From a virus, in IMG/VR virus record IMGVR_UViG_3300024503_000441, positions 62,001 to 126,000 of that record: DNA of 64,000 nucleotides, one strand, 5' to 3'. Positions within the stretch are counted from its first letter, which is position 1, and each line of letters starts with the position of its first letter. Below the pieces are notes generated by a model. That model was not told the DNA's origin. It ran no database searches and was given only the letters and a program-made list of their open reading frames with translations. Both the position numbers and the translations under genes were made by a program. Positions 1 to 9,395 of this stretch are shown one piece after another.

Positions 1-3000
1 TAACTATCGCAGGCAACCCCGCAGAAGCTCTTGGTATCCACGGCACCAATGTATTGTTTAACATAACTATCAATGCTATAAACATAGGCCTTAGCAGTTT
101 ACCAACAGTTGTTGCTCCAAATCCACAGAATGGTGGATTGGCTCCTAACACCGTTAAGTTATTAGATGATAATAAGAGATTCATCCAAGAAGAAGTCATC
201 GCTTATATCGCCTATAACGTTGCCAATAATATAGCACCGTTTGCTTATTATACCTACAATGCAGCCAAGTGTCGCAGAGACATCAGCTATATGGTTGATG
301 CCTATATACACGATATAGCCAGCGGTGGTAATAATAAAACTGTAAACTATGCTTCAAAGTATTTTGAAAACGGCATCCCACAGGTAGATGGTGATCGTCA
401 ACCAGAAGTCTATGCTCATACATTCTTAAGAGATCTTGTAGAAAACTATATCCTTTCGAATGTTGCTTTTGCTGCTAGACAGACAGCAGTACCGCAGGTT
501 ATAGAACCATCAGTGCCCGCAGAAGTATTTGGTGCTACGTTGGTGTCAACATTGGCTAACGGGCTGATTGACGTGCTAGTCAACGGTCTCACTGCTTTAC
601 CTACAAAGATTTCAAATCGTGGTTATGTCAAGTTTCCAGGATTCTACAAACAAAAAGATATTTTATTGATCACTAACACATCACGAAATGTTATCATGTA
701 TAACTTTAGTGATCCTGACACTGCTGCTGAAGTTACCTATGACGGATTTTACGATTCAGATTTTCCAGCAGCACTCTACGGCAATGAAAAAATAACCACC
801 GTAACCTTTGACATTGACACATCTGGAATGATGGTCACCGATCAAATACAGATTTTTGTCGAAGGAAAAGAACAGATAGTCCATATGAATAACTCGTCTT
901 CGGACGCTATGGAACGTGTTAAAGTTGGTATACCGCAGTCAATGCTTGACGCTGACTTTGAGTACGGACTTCAGCCAACTAAGTGGCAGACTATCTCTAT
1001 GATGCGTAACTATCCAAGTGTGTACGAAATACCTGGTAGCGATCTTCCAGTCAGTAGCGTGGTTACAGATGCATCAGCAGGCACAGGAAATATTGGCAGC
1101 AGCTTGATCACAGTAACTACCGTGGCTAATCACGGTTTCGCAGTTAACGATGTCTTTACCATCAAGGCTCTTGCAGCGTCAGTTAAAGGTTTCAGCCGTG
1201 CAGAAGGAACTTTCTTAGTAGCTTCTGTTCCTAGCTCAACTACATTTACCTATTATGCCAAATCAAGAGTAGGAACATCTAACCCAACGACACTGAGCCA
1301 AACATATACTCAGCTACGCAAGGCAGGATTCTATACTGGTGCCTCAGTAGGAACACCAAGTTTCAATGTATATTCAAACGGTCAAAGTGGGACCGTAACC
1401 ACTAGTCTTATCACAGCAAGTGGAGCCAGTATCATTGGTTTCACAGGCAGTGCTCCTCCTGCTGGTGCACCTATTACAGGAACCGGTATTCCTACAGGAT
1501 CACAGATTAGTTCTGTTGTAGGCAACGGTGGAACTGTTACAGCTACTACTTTGATCACGACAGCAGAGATTGGTGATAACACTATACAGGTCACTAACAC
1601 ATCTGGCATTACTCCTGGTCTTGTTATAGATCGAGGCGATGGTACTTCGGTAGCTGTTACTGATATTACATCTAATACTATTTTGTTAAGTGGACTGCTA
1701 ACTTCGCAGATTAAAGGCACCAACGAAACATATGCAAACATTGTACAGTCAGCTACTAGCGGCAGTGGTAGTGGCGCAACATTTACTGTTTCAAGATTAG
1801 GTGCTACATATCAAGCAGTTATAGGTAATAACACAGGAAACAGTTATGTTGCTAATGATACGATAACACTTCCGGGAACCAGCCTAGGAGGCACTTCACC
1901 AACTAACAATGCTACCGTAACAGTTGTTACTGCTAATGATCTAAATATTCCGCAGGTATTAGGTGCTGTAACACCAGGTAGTGGGGGATATGTTGATGAT
2001 GTAAATGTTGCCACAGCCGGAGGCACAGGAACTGGTCTAACTGTCGATATCACTACAGACCTAGGCGGACTAGTATTGACCGCAGTTATTAATACTGCAG
2101 GTAAGGACTATACGGCAGGCGATATCGTTACTATAACCGGTGGCAACGGCGATGCTACAGTTCAGATTGACACAGTTTCCCCAGGAGGTGAAATCTTAAC
2201 ATTCACTATCGCAGGAACACCGATCACTGCACCAAATGTAACATTTATCAGTGCATTCACGATTAATGATTTTACCAGCACATCAATAGCTGATGCATCA
2301 ACATTAAACTATACATCAATCAGCACACTTGAAGTTACTTTCCAAACACCACACGGATTTATTCCAGGTGATTCACTCACTATACAGATAACTAGCTCGG
2401 GATCTAATGCTCAACTAGCAGCAGGCTCGTACTATGTTGAGCAGGTTCCAACCCCGACCACACTACGCTACACAGCGAGATCTCAAGGCACTATCGCTAA
2501 CACATTGACTGGTATTGTTTATGCTCGTCCAGACAGTTATTTCGTACATAGACCATACGACGGCGGAGTACAGTTAGGTACAGGCGGGCCGGCGCATGGT
2601 TCTACAGCCATACGTATGAGTAAAAAATATATCCGTTATCAATCTGGTAAGGGAGTTATGTACAATACTGGTGCTTTATTTGCTCCTAGCTATGACCTAA
2701 GAAGTCTGACAGCTACTAGCACCGCAGTAGGTGCTACAATCACGATGGCCACTGACGATACTGATCACGGTTGTCAAGTAGGTGCGCAGATCGTTATCAC
2801 AGGAGTACAGACTTCAGGATATAATGGAGTATACACTGTCACTAGTATCATCGATGAGCGTACACTACAGTTCATAGGATCACAAACTCTAGGAGCAACC
2901 ACAGCTGTTCTAGGAAGCCCATGTCAAATGGCTATCTACAAATGGCATGGTTCTACAGTACGTTCGGGAACATTTGACGATCAAAACGGTATGTTCTGGC

Positions 3001-5933
3001 AATATGATGGTCAAAGGATGGCTGTCGGTAAGCGCAGTTCGACATTCCAGTTGGCAGGAACTATCAACCTTGCTGCCAACTCTAATGCAGTAACAGGAAC
3101 TAACACAAGATTTACACAACAGCTAGCAGTTGGAGATCGTATCGTTATCAAAGGTATGAGCCATGTAGTTTCTGGTATAACCAGCGACACCGCACTAACT
3201 GTTACACCAGACTATCGTGGGGTTACTAACGTAGTCGGCGGTCGAGCATGTAAGACCATAGACTTGATCATTCCACAAGAATCATGGAACCTAGACCCAC
3301 TTGACGGTTCTGGACCATCTGGTTATAATATCGACGTCACTAAGATGCAGATGATTGGTATGCAATGGACCTGGTATGGTGCTGGCTTTGTAGACTTTAT
3401 GCTGCGTGGTCCAACTGGTGACTATACATGGGCACATAGATTCCGTAACAGCAACGTAAACGCTGAAGCATACATGCGTACTGGTAACCAACCAGTTCGT
3501 TATGAAGTCATTAATGAAGGTGCTAAAGGAAGACTTTCTGCAGCGATGACTATCAGTCAAACTACAGTACCGATGAGCTCCGATGATTGTTATTGGTTTC
3601 CAACCTCAGGTATTGTTAGCATCGACGGAGAATTGATTAGATTTACTGGCAACAGCGGAACAGCTCTAACTGGTTGTACTCGTGCTGCAACAATGACTCA
3701 GTTTGTGGCTGGATCTAACAGGACATTCTCAGGTGGCGCAGCAGCCACACATAACTCAGGAGCAGGTGTTGTGCTGGTTTCAAGCACAGTTACCCCTATT
3801 ATTAGCCACTGGGGCTCGGCATTCATGATCGACGGTCAGTTTGACAGTGACCGTGGTTATCTGTTTAACTATGTGGCTTCCGGTATCACAGTTTCTACAG
3901 CTAAGACCACGGCATTCCTGATACGTCTAGCACCTAGTGTTTCAAACGCACAGACAGGTGACCTTGGTGAAAGAGAACTATTAAACCGTGCGCAGTTGTT
4001 ACTACAGAATATTTCTATTACATCTGATTCAGGAACCACTGGCGGTCTAGTTATTGAAGGAGTTCTAAATCCACAGAACTATCCAACAGATCCTACAAAG
4101 ATTACATGGAACGGTCTAGCATCGAGTGCCGCTGGTGGCCAACCTAGCTTTGCACAAGTAGCTTCAGGCGGTTCTGTAACATGGGGCGGTAACTTCAGCC
4201 AGACAACTTCTACAGTACAAGGTGCGTTTACCACAACGCTTACAGCCAAGAGCTTTGCGGCATCTACACAGACGTTAACAGCTACTGGTTTTGCTGCGGT
4301 TACTAGAACAGCACAGGCACAGTCATTTGGTACACTAGGACAAAGCGTAACAGCACTTGGTTTTGCCAACGGTCAGCCATATGGTAACAACACTTACGTC
4401 AGTGCTATCAGTACAGCACGTAACGATTTCTTGATTACCAACACTCAGTACGATGCATTAACATTGGTGCCACAACCAGGTGATGCTGTCACTGGTGCCA
4501 ACATCGCTGCTAACTCAGTTATTAGTAGTGTGACCAGAGCCTACAACGGTGGTTTATATACTCGTATCGTAATGGATCGAAACGGTTCGGGAACATCAAC
4601 CGCTGGTTCAGGAAATAACGTTCCGGTGACTATCACTACAGCATATTCTTCAACGTATCGTAGCGCATTGAGTACAGCACGTAACGATTTCTTGATTAGC
4701 AATACCGATTATGATACGATACTGGCCAGCACACCGTTGGCTATCGGTGATCCAACCAGTGCTACTACTTATATCACTGGTGGACAAACGGTCACTGGAT
4801 TTACAAGAAGTTATATCACTATCAACTCGGTAGCATACACCAGAGTAACTCTAAGTGGTGTGGCTACAGCAACATCACCTGTAGCAGCGACCAACGGTGC
4901 TCAAAACGTCACAGTAACATTTACTAGCTCTGTGGCGGCTCTGTATAATAATGCTATCAGCAGCACTAGAGCAGACTTCTTGATTCCGCAGAGTCAATAC
5001 AACGGTTTTGGTGGAAACTTAAAAGTCACTGACGTTCTAAGTGCTACAACCTATGTCACGGGTGGACAGACTGTTTCCAGTATAACTCAAAACTATACTA
5101 CTATCAATACTACAGTCTATGCACGTATCGTCATGACAGCCAACGGTAATGGTAACAGTCCTGCAGGTGCAAACCCAGTTACTGTTACATCAACATCGGC
5201 GTTGACAGCAGCCTATGGTTCGGCATTGACAACTGGTCGAAGTGATTTCTTGGTAACAGATACAGAATGGAACGCCTCCGGAATCTTAGCAGGCGATACT
5301 CTTTCGGCTACTACATTTATCACGGGCGGTCAAACCGTTTTATCAGTGACTACCGGCTATGCTGTAATCAGTACAGTTTCATACACTCGAGTCGTAATGA
5401 GTGCTAACGCTAATGCTAACTCAACCAGCGGTAGCGGTAATGATGTGACTGTGACTGTTACGGCAGCAGGCTCGAGAGCTAGCTACACCAATACTAACTA
5501 TCTGTTCTTTGACAGCACTTCTTGGGCGTCAGGAGGAGCTACTATTGGTACATTCTTAGCGACAACAGTGACTAGCTTCCCAGCTGGTACAGCGGTCGGC
5601 GCTATCAGTACACGTACCTTTGGAGCGACTACGGTGTATCGTGTGTCGTTTACACAGTCATCAAACGCTACCATCAATGCTGCGGCAACGATTACATGGC
5701 AGTTTGGTGCCGCTTATGCGCTACCAGGTGAACAGGTATTCTCATTCATTAGCTTACCAGGCGGATCAGACAGCTTAGATCTATCAGGGTTGAAAGAACT
5801 CACATCAACAAGTATTGGTGGTCGTGGTACCTTTCCGAATGGTCCAGACGTGCTAGCGATCAACGTCTATAAGACATCTGGATCAAATACTACTTCTAAC
5901 GTGATTATCCGTTGGGGTGAGGCACAGGCTTAA
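1..5933 (+). CDS. Giant tail-fibre/baseplate-type structural protein (5' partial)
   Basis: The reading frame is open from base 3 with no stop, so the gene begins before the window; an internal TTG at 54 is not a convincing start. At least 1,976 residues are visible. An N-terminal helical module (LLDDNKRFI, AAKCRRDISYMVDA, IASGGN) is of a kind seen in large cyanophage-like structural proteins. Beta-rich Gly/Ser/Thr repeats follow, including a GGTSPTN module and a C-terminal set of four roughly 90-residue repeats. There is no enzymatic motif. Low charge and Thr/Ser/Gly richness fit an extended fibre or baseplate wedge protein. The stop overlaps the convergent gene at 5930 by 4 bp. The exact virion role is unknown. 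Confidence 0.8.
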   Translation, partial: TIAGNPAEALGIHGTNVLFNITINAINIGLSSLPTVVAPNPQNGGLAPNTVKLLDDNKRFIQEEVIAYIAYNVANNIAPFAYYTYNAAKCRRDISYMVDAYIHDIASGGNNKTVNYASKYFENGIPQVDGDRQPEVYAHTFLRDLVENYILSNVAFAARQTAVPQVIEPSVPAEVFGATLVSTLANGLIDVLVNGLTALPTKISNRGYVKFPGFYKQKDILLITNTSRNVIMYNFSDPDTAAEVTYDGFYDSDFPAALYGNEKITTVTFDIDTSGMMVTDQIQIFVEGKEQIVHMNNSSSDAMERVKVGIPQSMLDADFEYGLQPTKWQTISMMRNYPSVYEIPGSDLPVSSVVTDASAGTGNIGSSLITVTTVANHGFAVNDVFTIKALAASVKGFSRAEGTFLVASVPSSTTFTYYAKSRVGTSNPTTLSQTYTQLRKAGFYTGASVGTPSFNVYSNGQSGTVTTSLITASGASIIGFTGSAPPAGAPITGTGIPTGSQISSVVGNGGTVTATTLITTAEIGDNTIQVTNTSGITPGLVIDRGDGTSVAVTDITSNTILLSGLLTSQIKGTNETYANIVQSATSGSGSGATFTVSRLGATYQAVIGNNTGNSYVANDTITLPGTSLGGTSPTNNATVTVVTANDLNIPQVLGAVTPGSGGYVDDVNVATAGGTGTGLTVDITTDLGGLVLTAVINTAGKDYTAGDIVTITGGNGDATVQIDTVSPGGEILTFTIAGTPITAPNVTFISAFTINDFTSTSIADASTLNYTSISTLEVTFQTPHGFIPGDSLTIQITSSGSNAQLAAGSYYVEQVPTPTTLRYTARSQGTIANTLTGIVYARPDSYFVHRPYDGGVQLGTGGPAHGSTAIRMSKKYIRYQSGKGVMYNTGALFAPSYDLRSLTATSTAVGATITMATDDTDHGCQVGAQIVITGVQTSGYNGVYTVTSIIDERTLQFIGSQTLGATTAVLGSPCQMAIYKWHGSTVRSGTFDDQNGMFWQYDGQRMAVGKRSSTFQLAGTINLAANSNAVTGTNTRFTQQLAVGDRIVIKGMSHVVSGITSDTALTVTPDYRGVTNVVGGRACKTIDLIIPQESWNLDPLDGSGPSGYNIDVTKMQMIGMQWTWYGAGFVDFMLRGPTGDYTWAHRFRNSNVNAEAYMRTGNQPVRYEVINEGAKGRLSAAMTISQTTVPMSSDDCYWFPTSGIVSIDGELIRFTGNSGTALTGCTRAATMTQFVAGSNRTFSGGAAATHNSGAGVVLVSSTVTPIISHWGSAFMIDGQFDSDRGYLFNYVASGITVSTAKTTAFLIRLAPSVSNAQTGDLGERELLNRAQLLLQNISITSDSGTTGGLVIEGVLNPQNYPTDPTKITWNGLASSAAGGQPSFAQVASGGSVTWGGNFSQTTSTVQGAFTTTLTAKSFAASTQTLTATGFAAVTRTAQAQSFGTLGQSVTALGFANGQPYGNNTYVSAISTARNDFLITNTQYDALTLVPQPGDAVTGANIAANSVISSVTRAYNGGLYTRIVMDRNGSGTSTAGSGNNVPVTITTAYSSTYRSALSTARNDFLISNTDYDTILASTPLAIGDPTSATTYITGGQTVTGFTRSYITINSVAYTRVTLSGVATATSPVAATNGAQNVTVTFTSSVAALYNNAISSTRADFLIPQSQYNGFGGNLKVTDVLSATTYVTGGQTVSSITQNYTTINTTVYARIVMTANGNGNSPAGANPVTVTSTSALTAAYGSALTTGRSDFLVTDTEWNASGILAGDTLSATTFITGGQTVLSVTTGYAVISTVSYTRVVMSANANANSTSGSGNDVTVTVTAAGSRASYTNTNYLFFDSTSWASGGATIGTFLATTVTSFPAGTAVGAISTRTFGATTVYRVSFTQSSNATINAAATITWQFGAAYALPGEQVFSFISLPGGSDSLDLSGLKELTSTSIGGRGTFPNGPDVLAINVYKTSGSNTTSNVIIRWGEAQA
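4396..5467 (+). repeat. Four tandem protein repeats in the giant fibre gene
   Basis: Four units of about 270-290 bp each begin with a variant of STARNDFLITN-(T/S)-x-YD (units near 4396, 4656, 4946 and 5216) and continue with TYITGGQTV and a YTRIVM-like strand. The first two share an identical 28-bp stretch (4410-4437 and 4671-4698), which suggests recent duplication or conversion. A more diverged fifth unit may run to about 5700. Confidence 0.8.
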
Positions 5934-6199
5934 CTTTCACGCCAGACGCTTAGTTTTGTATCTATGCTCTGGCGTAAAGTTTTAATCTTTTCTCTAAGCT
6001 CTGTGATGAGTTCGTGATTGTTGTTGCCAAACATTAGCTGTTCGTGGGCTTCGTCAATGGCCTGCACCGAAGTCCTTAGAGAAATTAATTCTTGATCTAG
6101 CTGAGCCCGAATCTGGTAATCATTGACTTTTGCTATTTCATTCTTGAATGTTTCGTACTCGTTAAGGAATCTTTCAGATTTAAGCAGAGGTGTAAACAT
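5930..6199 (-). CDS. Hypothetical coiled-coil protein, 89 aa
   Basis: The family is not recognised. The protein is charged and helical throughout, with heptad-like Leu/Ile spacing and no Gly or Pro breaks in its second half, so a coiled coil is likely. It is the last gene of the minus-strand block behind gp14, gp15 and the Nudix-like gene. It overlaps the upstream Nudix-like gene by 20 bp, which implies translational coupling. Its stop overlaps the stop of the giant fibre gene. A small structural or chaperone role is possible but unproven. Confidence 0.6.
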   Translation of the reverse strand: MFTPLLKSERFLNEYETFKNEIAKVNDYQIRAQLDQELISLRTSVQAIDEAHEQLMFGNNNHELITELREKIKTLRQSIDTKLSVWRES

Positions 6200-6569
6200 C
6201 GGCCATCTCCATAATAGTTTCTATTTTTGTTCTAATAAGTTGATTATTTAATGTGGACCTGAGTCCAGGATGCAACTGCTTGGGCAATAGATCAAAATCG
6301 CACCAAGCAATAGTTTTAGCTGCCAGTGTCAGGAACTCTTGATCTACAAGACATATGTATGTTCCGTATTCAAACCCTCGATCTTCGCTGAGATAAAGTT
6401 CGATAGGAACGATCTTTCCCTTACTGTAAGTGCTTAACAGATTTTCAGCATCACCTAACAGGCTGTTTTGCCGCGGGAAAGTCGGTACTGTCCATTTTTC
6501 ATCTTCCAGTACCATCAATATACGTTTGGTATTTTTGGCTAAAAATAGTAGTCCGGCTCGTTGTTGCAT
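6180..6569 (-). CDS. Nudix-fold protein lacking the catalytic Nudix box
   Basis: About 129 residues. The start follows a family pattern of phage Nudix proteins (QQRAGLLFL, then WTVP), and the C-terminal half ends with the typical ICLVDQEF, WCDFDLLPKQLHPGLR segment. Where the GX5EX7REUXEEXGU box should be, the sequence reads RQNSLLGDAENLLSTYSKG and lacks the REXXEE core. It is therefore probably catalytically dead, perhaps a binding or structural paralogue. A TTG codon directly precedes the ATG and lies exactly 5 bases after a TAAATA motif (6578-6583), so the true first codon is ambiguous. Confidence 0.6.
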   Translation of the reverse strand: MQQRAGLLFLAKNTKRILMVLEDEKWTVPTFPRQNSLLGDAENLLSTYSKGKIVPIELYLSEDRGFEYGTYICLVDQEFLTLAAKTIAWCDFDLLPKQLHPGLRSTLNNQLIRTKIETIMEMADVYTSA

Positions 6570-6576
6570 CAACTAC

Positions 6577-8097
6577 TTATTTAGGATCTAGGTAGAATCC
6601 CCAGAAGTTTGGTTGATATTCGCCTTCAAAGGCCTTGAGCCATTCTGTTCCAGTCCAGCGATATTTGATACCGGTTCTTAGATTCTGTATGATGATTGGA
6701 GGAGTAAAATCGTTAGGATCAAATACTTTAACCCAACGAGATCCATCCCATCTTATAACAGTATTTGCTTTAATCACTGGGTCACTGTCATTGGCATTTT
6801 TCCAACCATCCGGACCATCATATGAATCGAGACTAGAATCTGTATGTATAGTGCCTCTATTGGGATCAATAAACCCACCTACATTTGCACTATTATTGAC
6901 ATCATCAAGCATGAGATATCTAAGTGTTGTAGGAATATTTTCAGGAGCCCCGTATACTTCTCTAGGATTAAACTTGTAGGGATCAATAATAGCATCTACT
7001 GTTCCTCTACCAGTTGGATCGATAACTCCGTCGTCGGTGATCAATGTGTTTGCAGGAATCGTATCTGGATCAAATGTGACTACTATGACACTAGGATCTA
7101 CAGGATTGATAGCAAATGGACCTACCATTGTATAACCGGTTGGTTGATCAAAATACATCAGACTACCAGGAGTATATCCTCCCTGCATTTCTAAGATACT
7201 GTTCCAATCGATAGGTGCTCCAGTCTTTAGCATACGTTGATCTAAGCCCATGCTCAGTATGGCTTGTGTCGGATCAGCGATAGTGACATCATAGTCATAA
7301 GGCTGTCCGTTCTGTGATTTAAACAATAATACTCTATAGTTATTAGTAGTAGTTTGGAACTTGCCCTTGGCTCTATTATAGACCAGACCTTCTAGATTTA
7401 CAACATCGCCGTTTTCGGTAAAGGCATTGTTTATGATTGCCTTGACGATGCCCAATCTCTTAACCTTTGCAGGAGGTGTTAGGTATATGGGCATATCAAA
7501 ATCTAGACTACAGATGTCTATTTCTGTGTCTGCACCTTGTGGAATACTCCTAGAACTAAAAGATATGGCTCCTAGATTCATGACCGTGATGCTGGTCCAA
7601 TCGACATAGTTGTCTGTGGTTTGTATTTCGAGACTAGGATTAAACAACACTAATATTTGTTCTAGTAGTTGTAGTTTTTGATCAGTATTGCTGGTCCATA
7701 TGTCAGCTTTCATAGTCAACTTATATGGAGTTGGCATCAACCTTTCGATGGTATAGTTGCCGCCTTGTATATTTTTATATTCAACTAGACCTGTTTCTGT
7801 GTCTTTGGTATAGGCTCGCTCACGTATGTTTACCTTGCTAACAAAAGTAGGGTCAGCTAATCGTTCCTTGTCTATTTCAAGCCCTGTGATGTAACAAGCG
7901 ATTTTTGGAACTGTAGGCATTTTATTTTCGCTGTTTTCGCGGATTATGGAAGCTACCATGCGAGTAGGATCTCCATATGCCACTGGTACATATCGTTCTT
8001 CTGGAGTATCACCGCCAGCCTTATATTTGAAGCCCATGAATACTCTCATGAACTGTGTGATATAACGCCTTATCTGTCCGTCGTAGAAATAATCCAT
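6577..8097 (-). CDS. 15: gp15-like tail terminator / sheath stabiliser, extended
   Basis: The N-terminal 230 residues match the T4 gp15 layout: MDYFYDGQIRRYITQFMRVF, then a VPVAYGDPTRMVA strand, PTPYKLTMKADIWTSN, LEQILVLFNPSL and FDMPIYLTPP. gp15 caps the tail tube and sheath and provides the head-binding face. T4 gp15 is about 270 residues; this protein has 506. The extra C-terminal 270 residues include two similar segments, IRWDGSRWVKVFDP and YRWTGTEWLKAF. The start codon overlaps the stop of gp14 as TAATG, consistent with coupled translation. Confidence 0.8.
   Translation of the reverse strand: MDYFYDGQIRRYITQFMRVFMGFKYKAGGDTPEERYVPVAYGDPTRMVASIIRENSENKMPTVPKIACYITGLEIDKERLADPTFVSKVNIRERAYTKDTETGLVEYKNIQGGNYTIERLMPTPYKLTMKADIWTSNTDQKLQLLEQILVLFNPSLEIQTTDNYVDWTSITVMNLGAISFSSRSIPQGADTEIDICSLDFDMPIYLTPPAKVKRLGIVKAIINNAFTENGDVVNLEGLVYNRAKGKFQTTTNNYRVLLFKSQNGQPYDYDVTIADPTQAILSMGLDQRMLKTGAPIDWNSILEMQGGYTPGSLMYFDQPTGYTMVGPFAINPVDPSVIVVTFDPDTIPANTLITDDGVIDPTGRGTVDAIIDPYKFNPREVYGAPENIPTTLRYLMLDDVNNSANVGGFIDPNRGTIHTDSSLDSYDGPDGWKNANDSDPVIKANTVIRWDGSRWVKVFDPNDFTPPIIIQNLRTGIKYRWTGTEWLKAFEGEYQPNFWGFYLDPK
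6578..6583 (-). promoter_or_regulatory. Late TAAATA motif
   Basis: TAAATA on the minus strand, 5 bases before the TTG-ATG start of the Nudix-like gene. The spacing is the same as at other late genes in this window. Confidence 0.5.
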
Positions 8098-9362
8098 TAC
8101 TCGTCCGCCTGTGGTCTAAGAGCTTTTGACAAGCTCTGTTTTTCTTTAGTAACATGACCGTTGATCGTATCAGTTTTTGTGTTGTTAATGAAGCTGGTTT
8201 TCTGTGTCTGACGATTGTCTTTGCCTTCGTATCTATCGCCAGTTCCTACATCAGTAGCACCAAGATTGTCCATGGTCATTCTTACATTATCTTCAATCTT
8301 GATCCAACGTGCTCCGTTGAATCTAAACAATCTATTAGGTAGATAATCTGTACGTAGAGCAAACTGCCCTTCTGTAGGATTTATAGGAAACGCTATGCCA
8401 GCAGAGAATGGAGCACCATTCGCCGGAATACCGTCTTCAAGTAGATATCCTGAATAATCACTATGATCAGCACTCTTGAATATAGTATCGGCAGTCACAC
8501 TCATGTATACTGGCTCACCTGTTTCATCGTAGATGGTATTGCCATTAGTATCGGTAGATGGTATTAACAGCTCACTGGTGCTGTCAACTGTAACTAACGC
8601 TGCCTTCTTAGTATCCGGATCGATCTGTATGGTATAGAACTTACTGGTGTCAAATCCACTCTTAGGTACATCAGCATCTGCCTGATCCATGACAGCTTTA
8701 GTGATCTGCATTTCTTTTTCATAGGTGCTGACAATGTCTCGAAGTGTAGTATTTGTAGGGTTACCAAAAGAATCTGTTTGGATCTGATCCAAGATATCTT
8801 TGTATTCTTGGCTATCAACTAGAGGTTTACATTTAGCACGATATAAATGTGGATACCAAGTAGGACTAAATCCTTCTGCTGCTCGGTTTACATCTTCTAC
8901 AACATAGAATCGTTTTAATGCAAACTGTAGATCGTTTAGAGCATATTCATCTTTAAGATGAGGCAGCTCAATAACATCACCTGAGATAATCTTACGGCCA
9001 AGTTTTTCTACAGTATCATTGATATGGAATGTTATAAAAATAGTATCGTTTTGTAAGAAGAGTCCGAACTGACTTAGATTAAAGTCAATGTCTTGTAGAT
9101 TATAAACTCCTCGTAGGACATAAACGTCTGGATCATATTTTCTATCTCTATTTTCCAACAACAGCATGTCCTGTATATTCGTAGGACTTAGGGAGTCATA
9201 CGTAGGTGCTGCAGGACTGGCTCCAGCGCCGCTGGTTCCAGAACCTAGATATTTGTGTACGAGTACGTCAGTTCCGCCCACCTGGAACATTTCCCAGATA
9301 GTTTTGTCAAAAAACTTATAATCGTTGCCCTTTTCTGGGCGGTAAAGTGAAAGTCTTGGCAT
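8097..9362 (-). CDS. 14: gp14-like neck protein
   Basis: 421 residues from the ATG at 9362. A longer frame up to 9422 exists but would overlap the divergent gp13 gene and its promoter. The hallmark central region reads LQNDTIFITFHINDTVEKLG, GDVIELPHLKDEY and RFYVVEDVNRAAEGFSPTWY, which corresponds to the T4 gp14 segment around its EGDLIYFP and YQLG motifs. gp14 with gp13 forms the neck that joins the head to the tail. It is larger than T4 gp14 (256 aa) because of C-terminal additions. It is divergently transcribed from gp13. Confidence 0.75.
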   Translation of the reverse strand: MPRLSLYRPEKGNDYKFFDKTIWEMFQVGGTDVLVHKYLGSGTSGAGASPAAPTYDSLSPTNIQDMLLLENRDRKYDPDVYVLRGVYNLQDIDFNLSQFGLFLQNDTIFITFHINDTVEKLGRKIISGDVIELPHLKDEYALNDLQFALKRFYVVEDVNRAAEGFSPTWYPHLYRAKCKPLVDSQEYKDILDQIQTDSFGNPTNTTLRDIVSTYEKEMQITKAVMDQADADVPKSGFDTSKFYTIQIDPDTKKAALVTVDSTSELLIPSTDTNGNTIYDETGEPVYMSVTADTIFKSADHSDYSGYLLEDGIPANGAPFSAGIAFPINPTEGQFALRTDYLPNRLFRFNGARWIKIEDNVRMTMDNLGATDVGTGDRYEGKDNRQTQKTSFINNTKTDTINGHVTKEKQSLSKALRPQADE

Positions 9363-9369
9363 AGTACTA

Positions 9370-9390
9370 TATTTACCGCTACGATAAATA
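9370..9390. promoter_or_regulatory. 14/13: Divergent late-promoter pair between gp14 and gp13
   Basis: TAAATA occurs on the minus strand at 9370-9375 (7 bases before the gp14 ATG) and on the plus strand at 9385-9390 (5 bases before the gp13 ATG). The 33-bp divergent gap holds little else and no convincing Shine-Dalgarno on the gp13 side. Confidence 0.65.
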
Positions 9391-9395
9391 ACAGT

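Noticed and set aside
1382-1741. 119-codon minus-strand frame inside the giant fibre gene
   Set aside because: It results from Thr/Val-rich repeats read backwards; no promoter or ribosome site, and the fibre frame is continuous.
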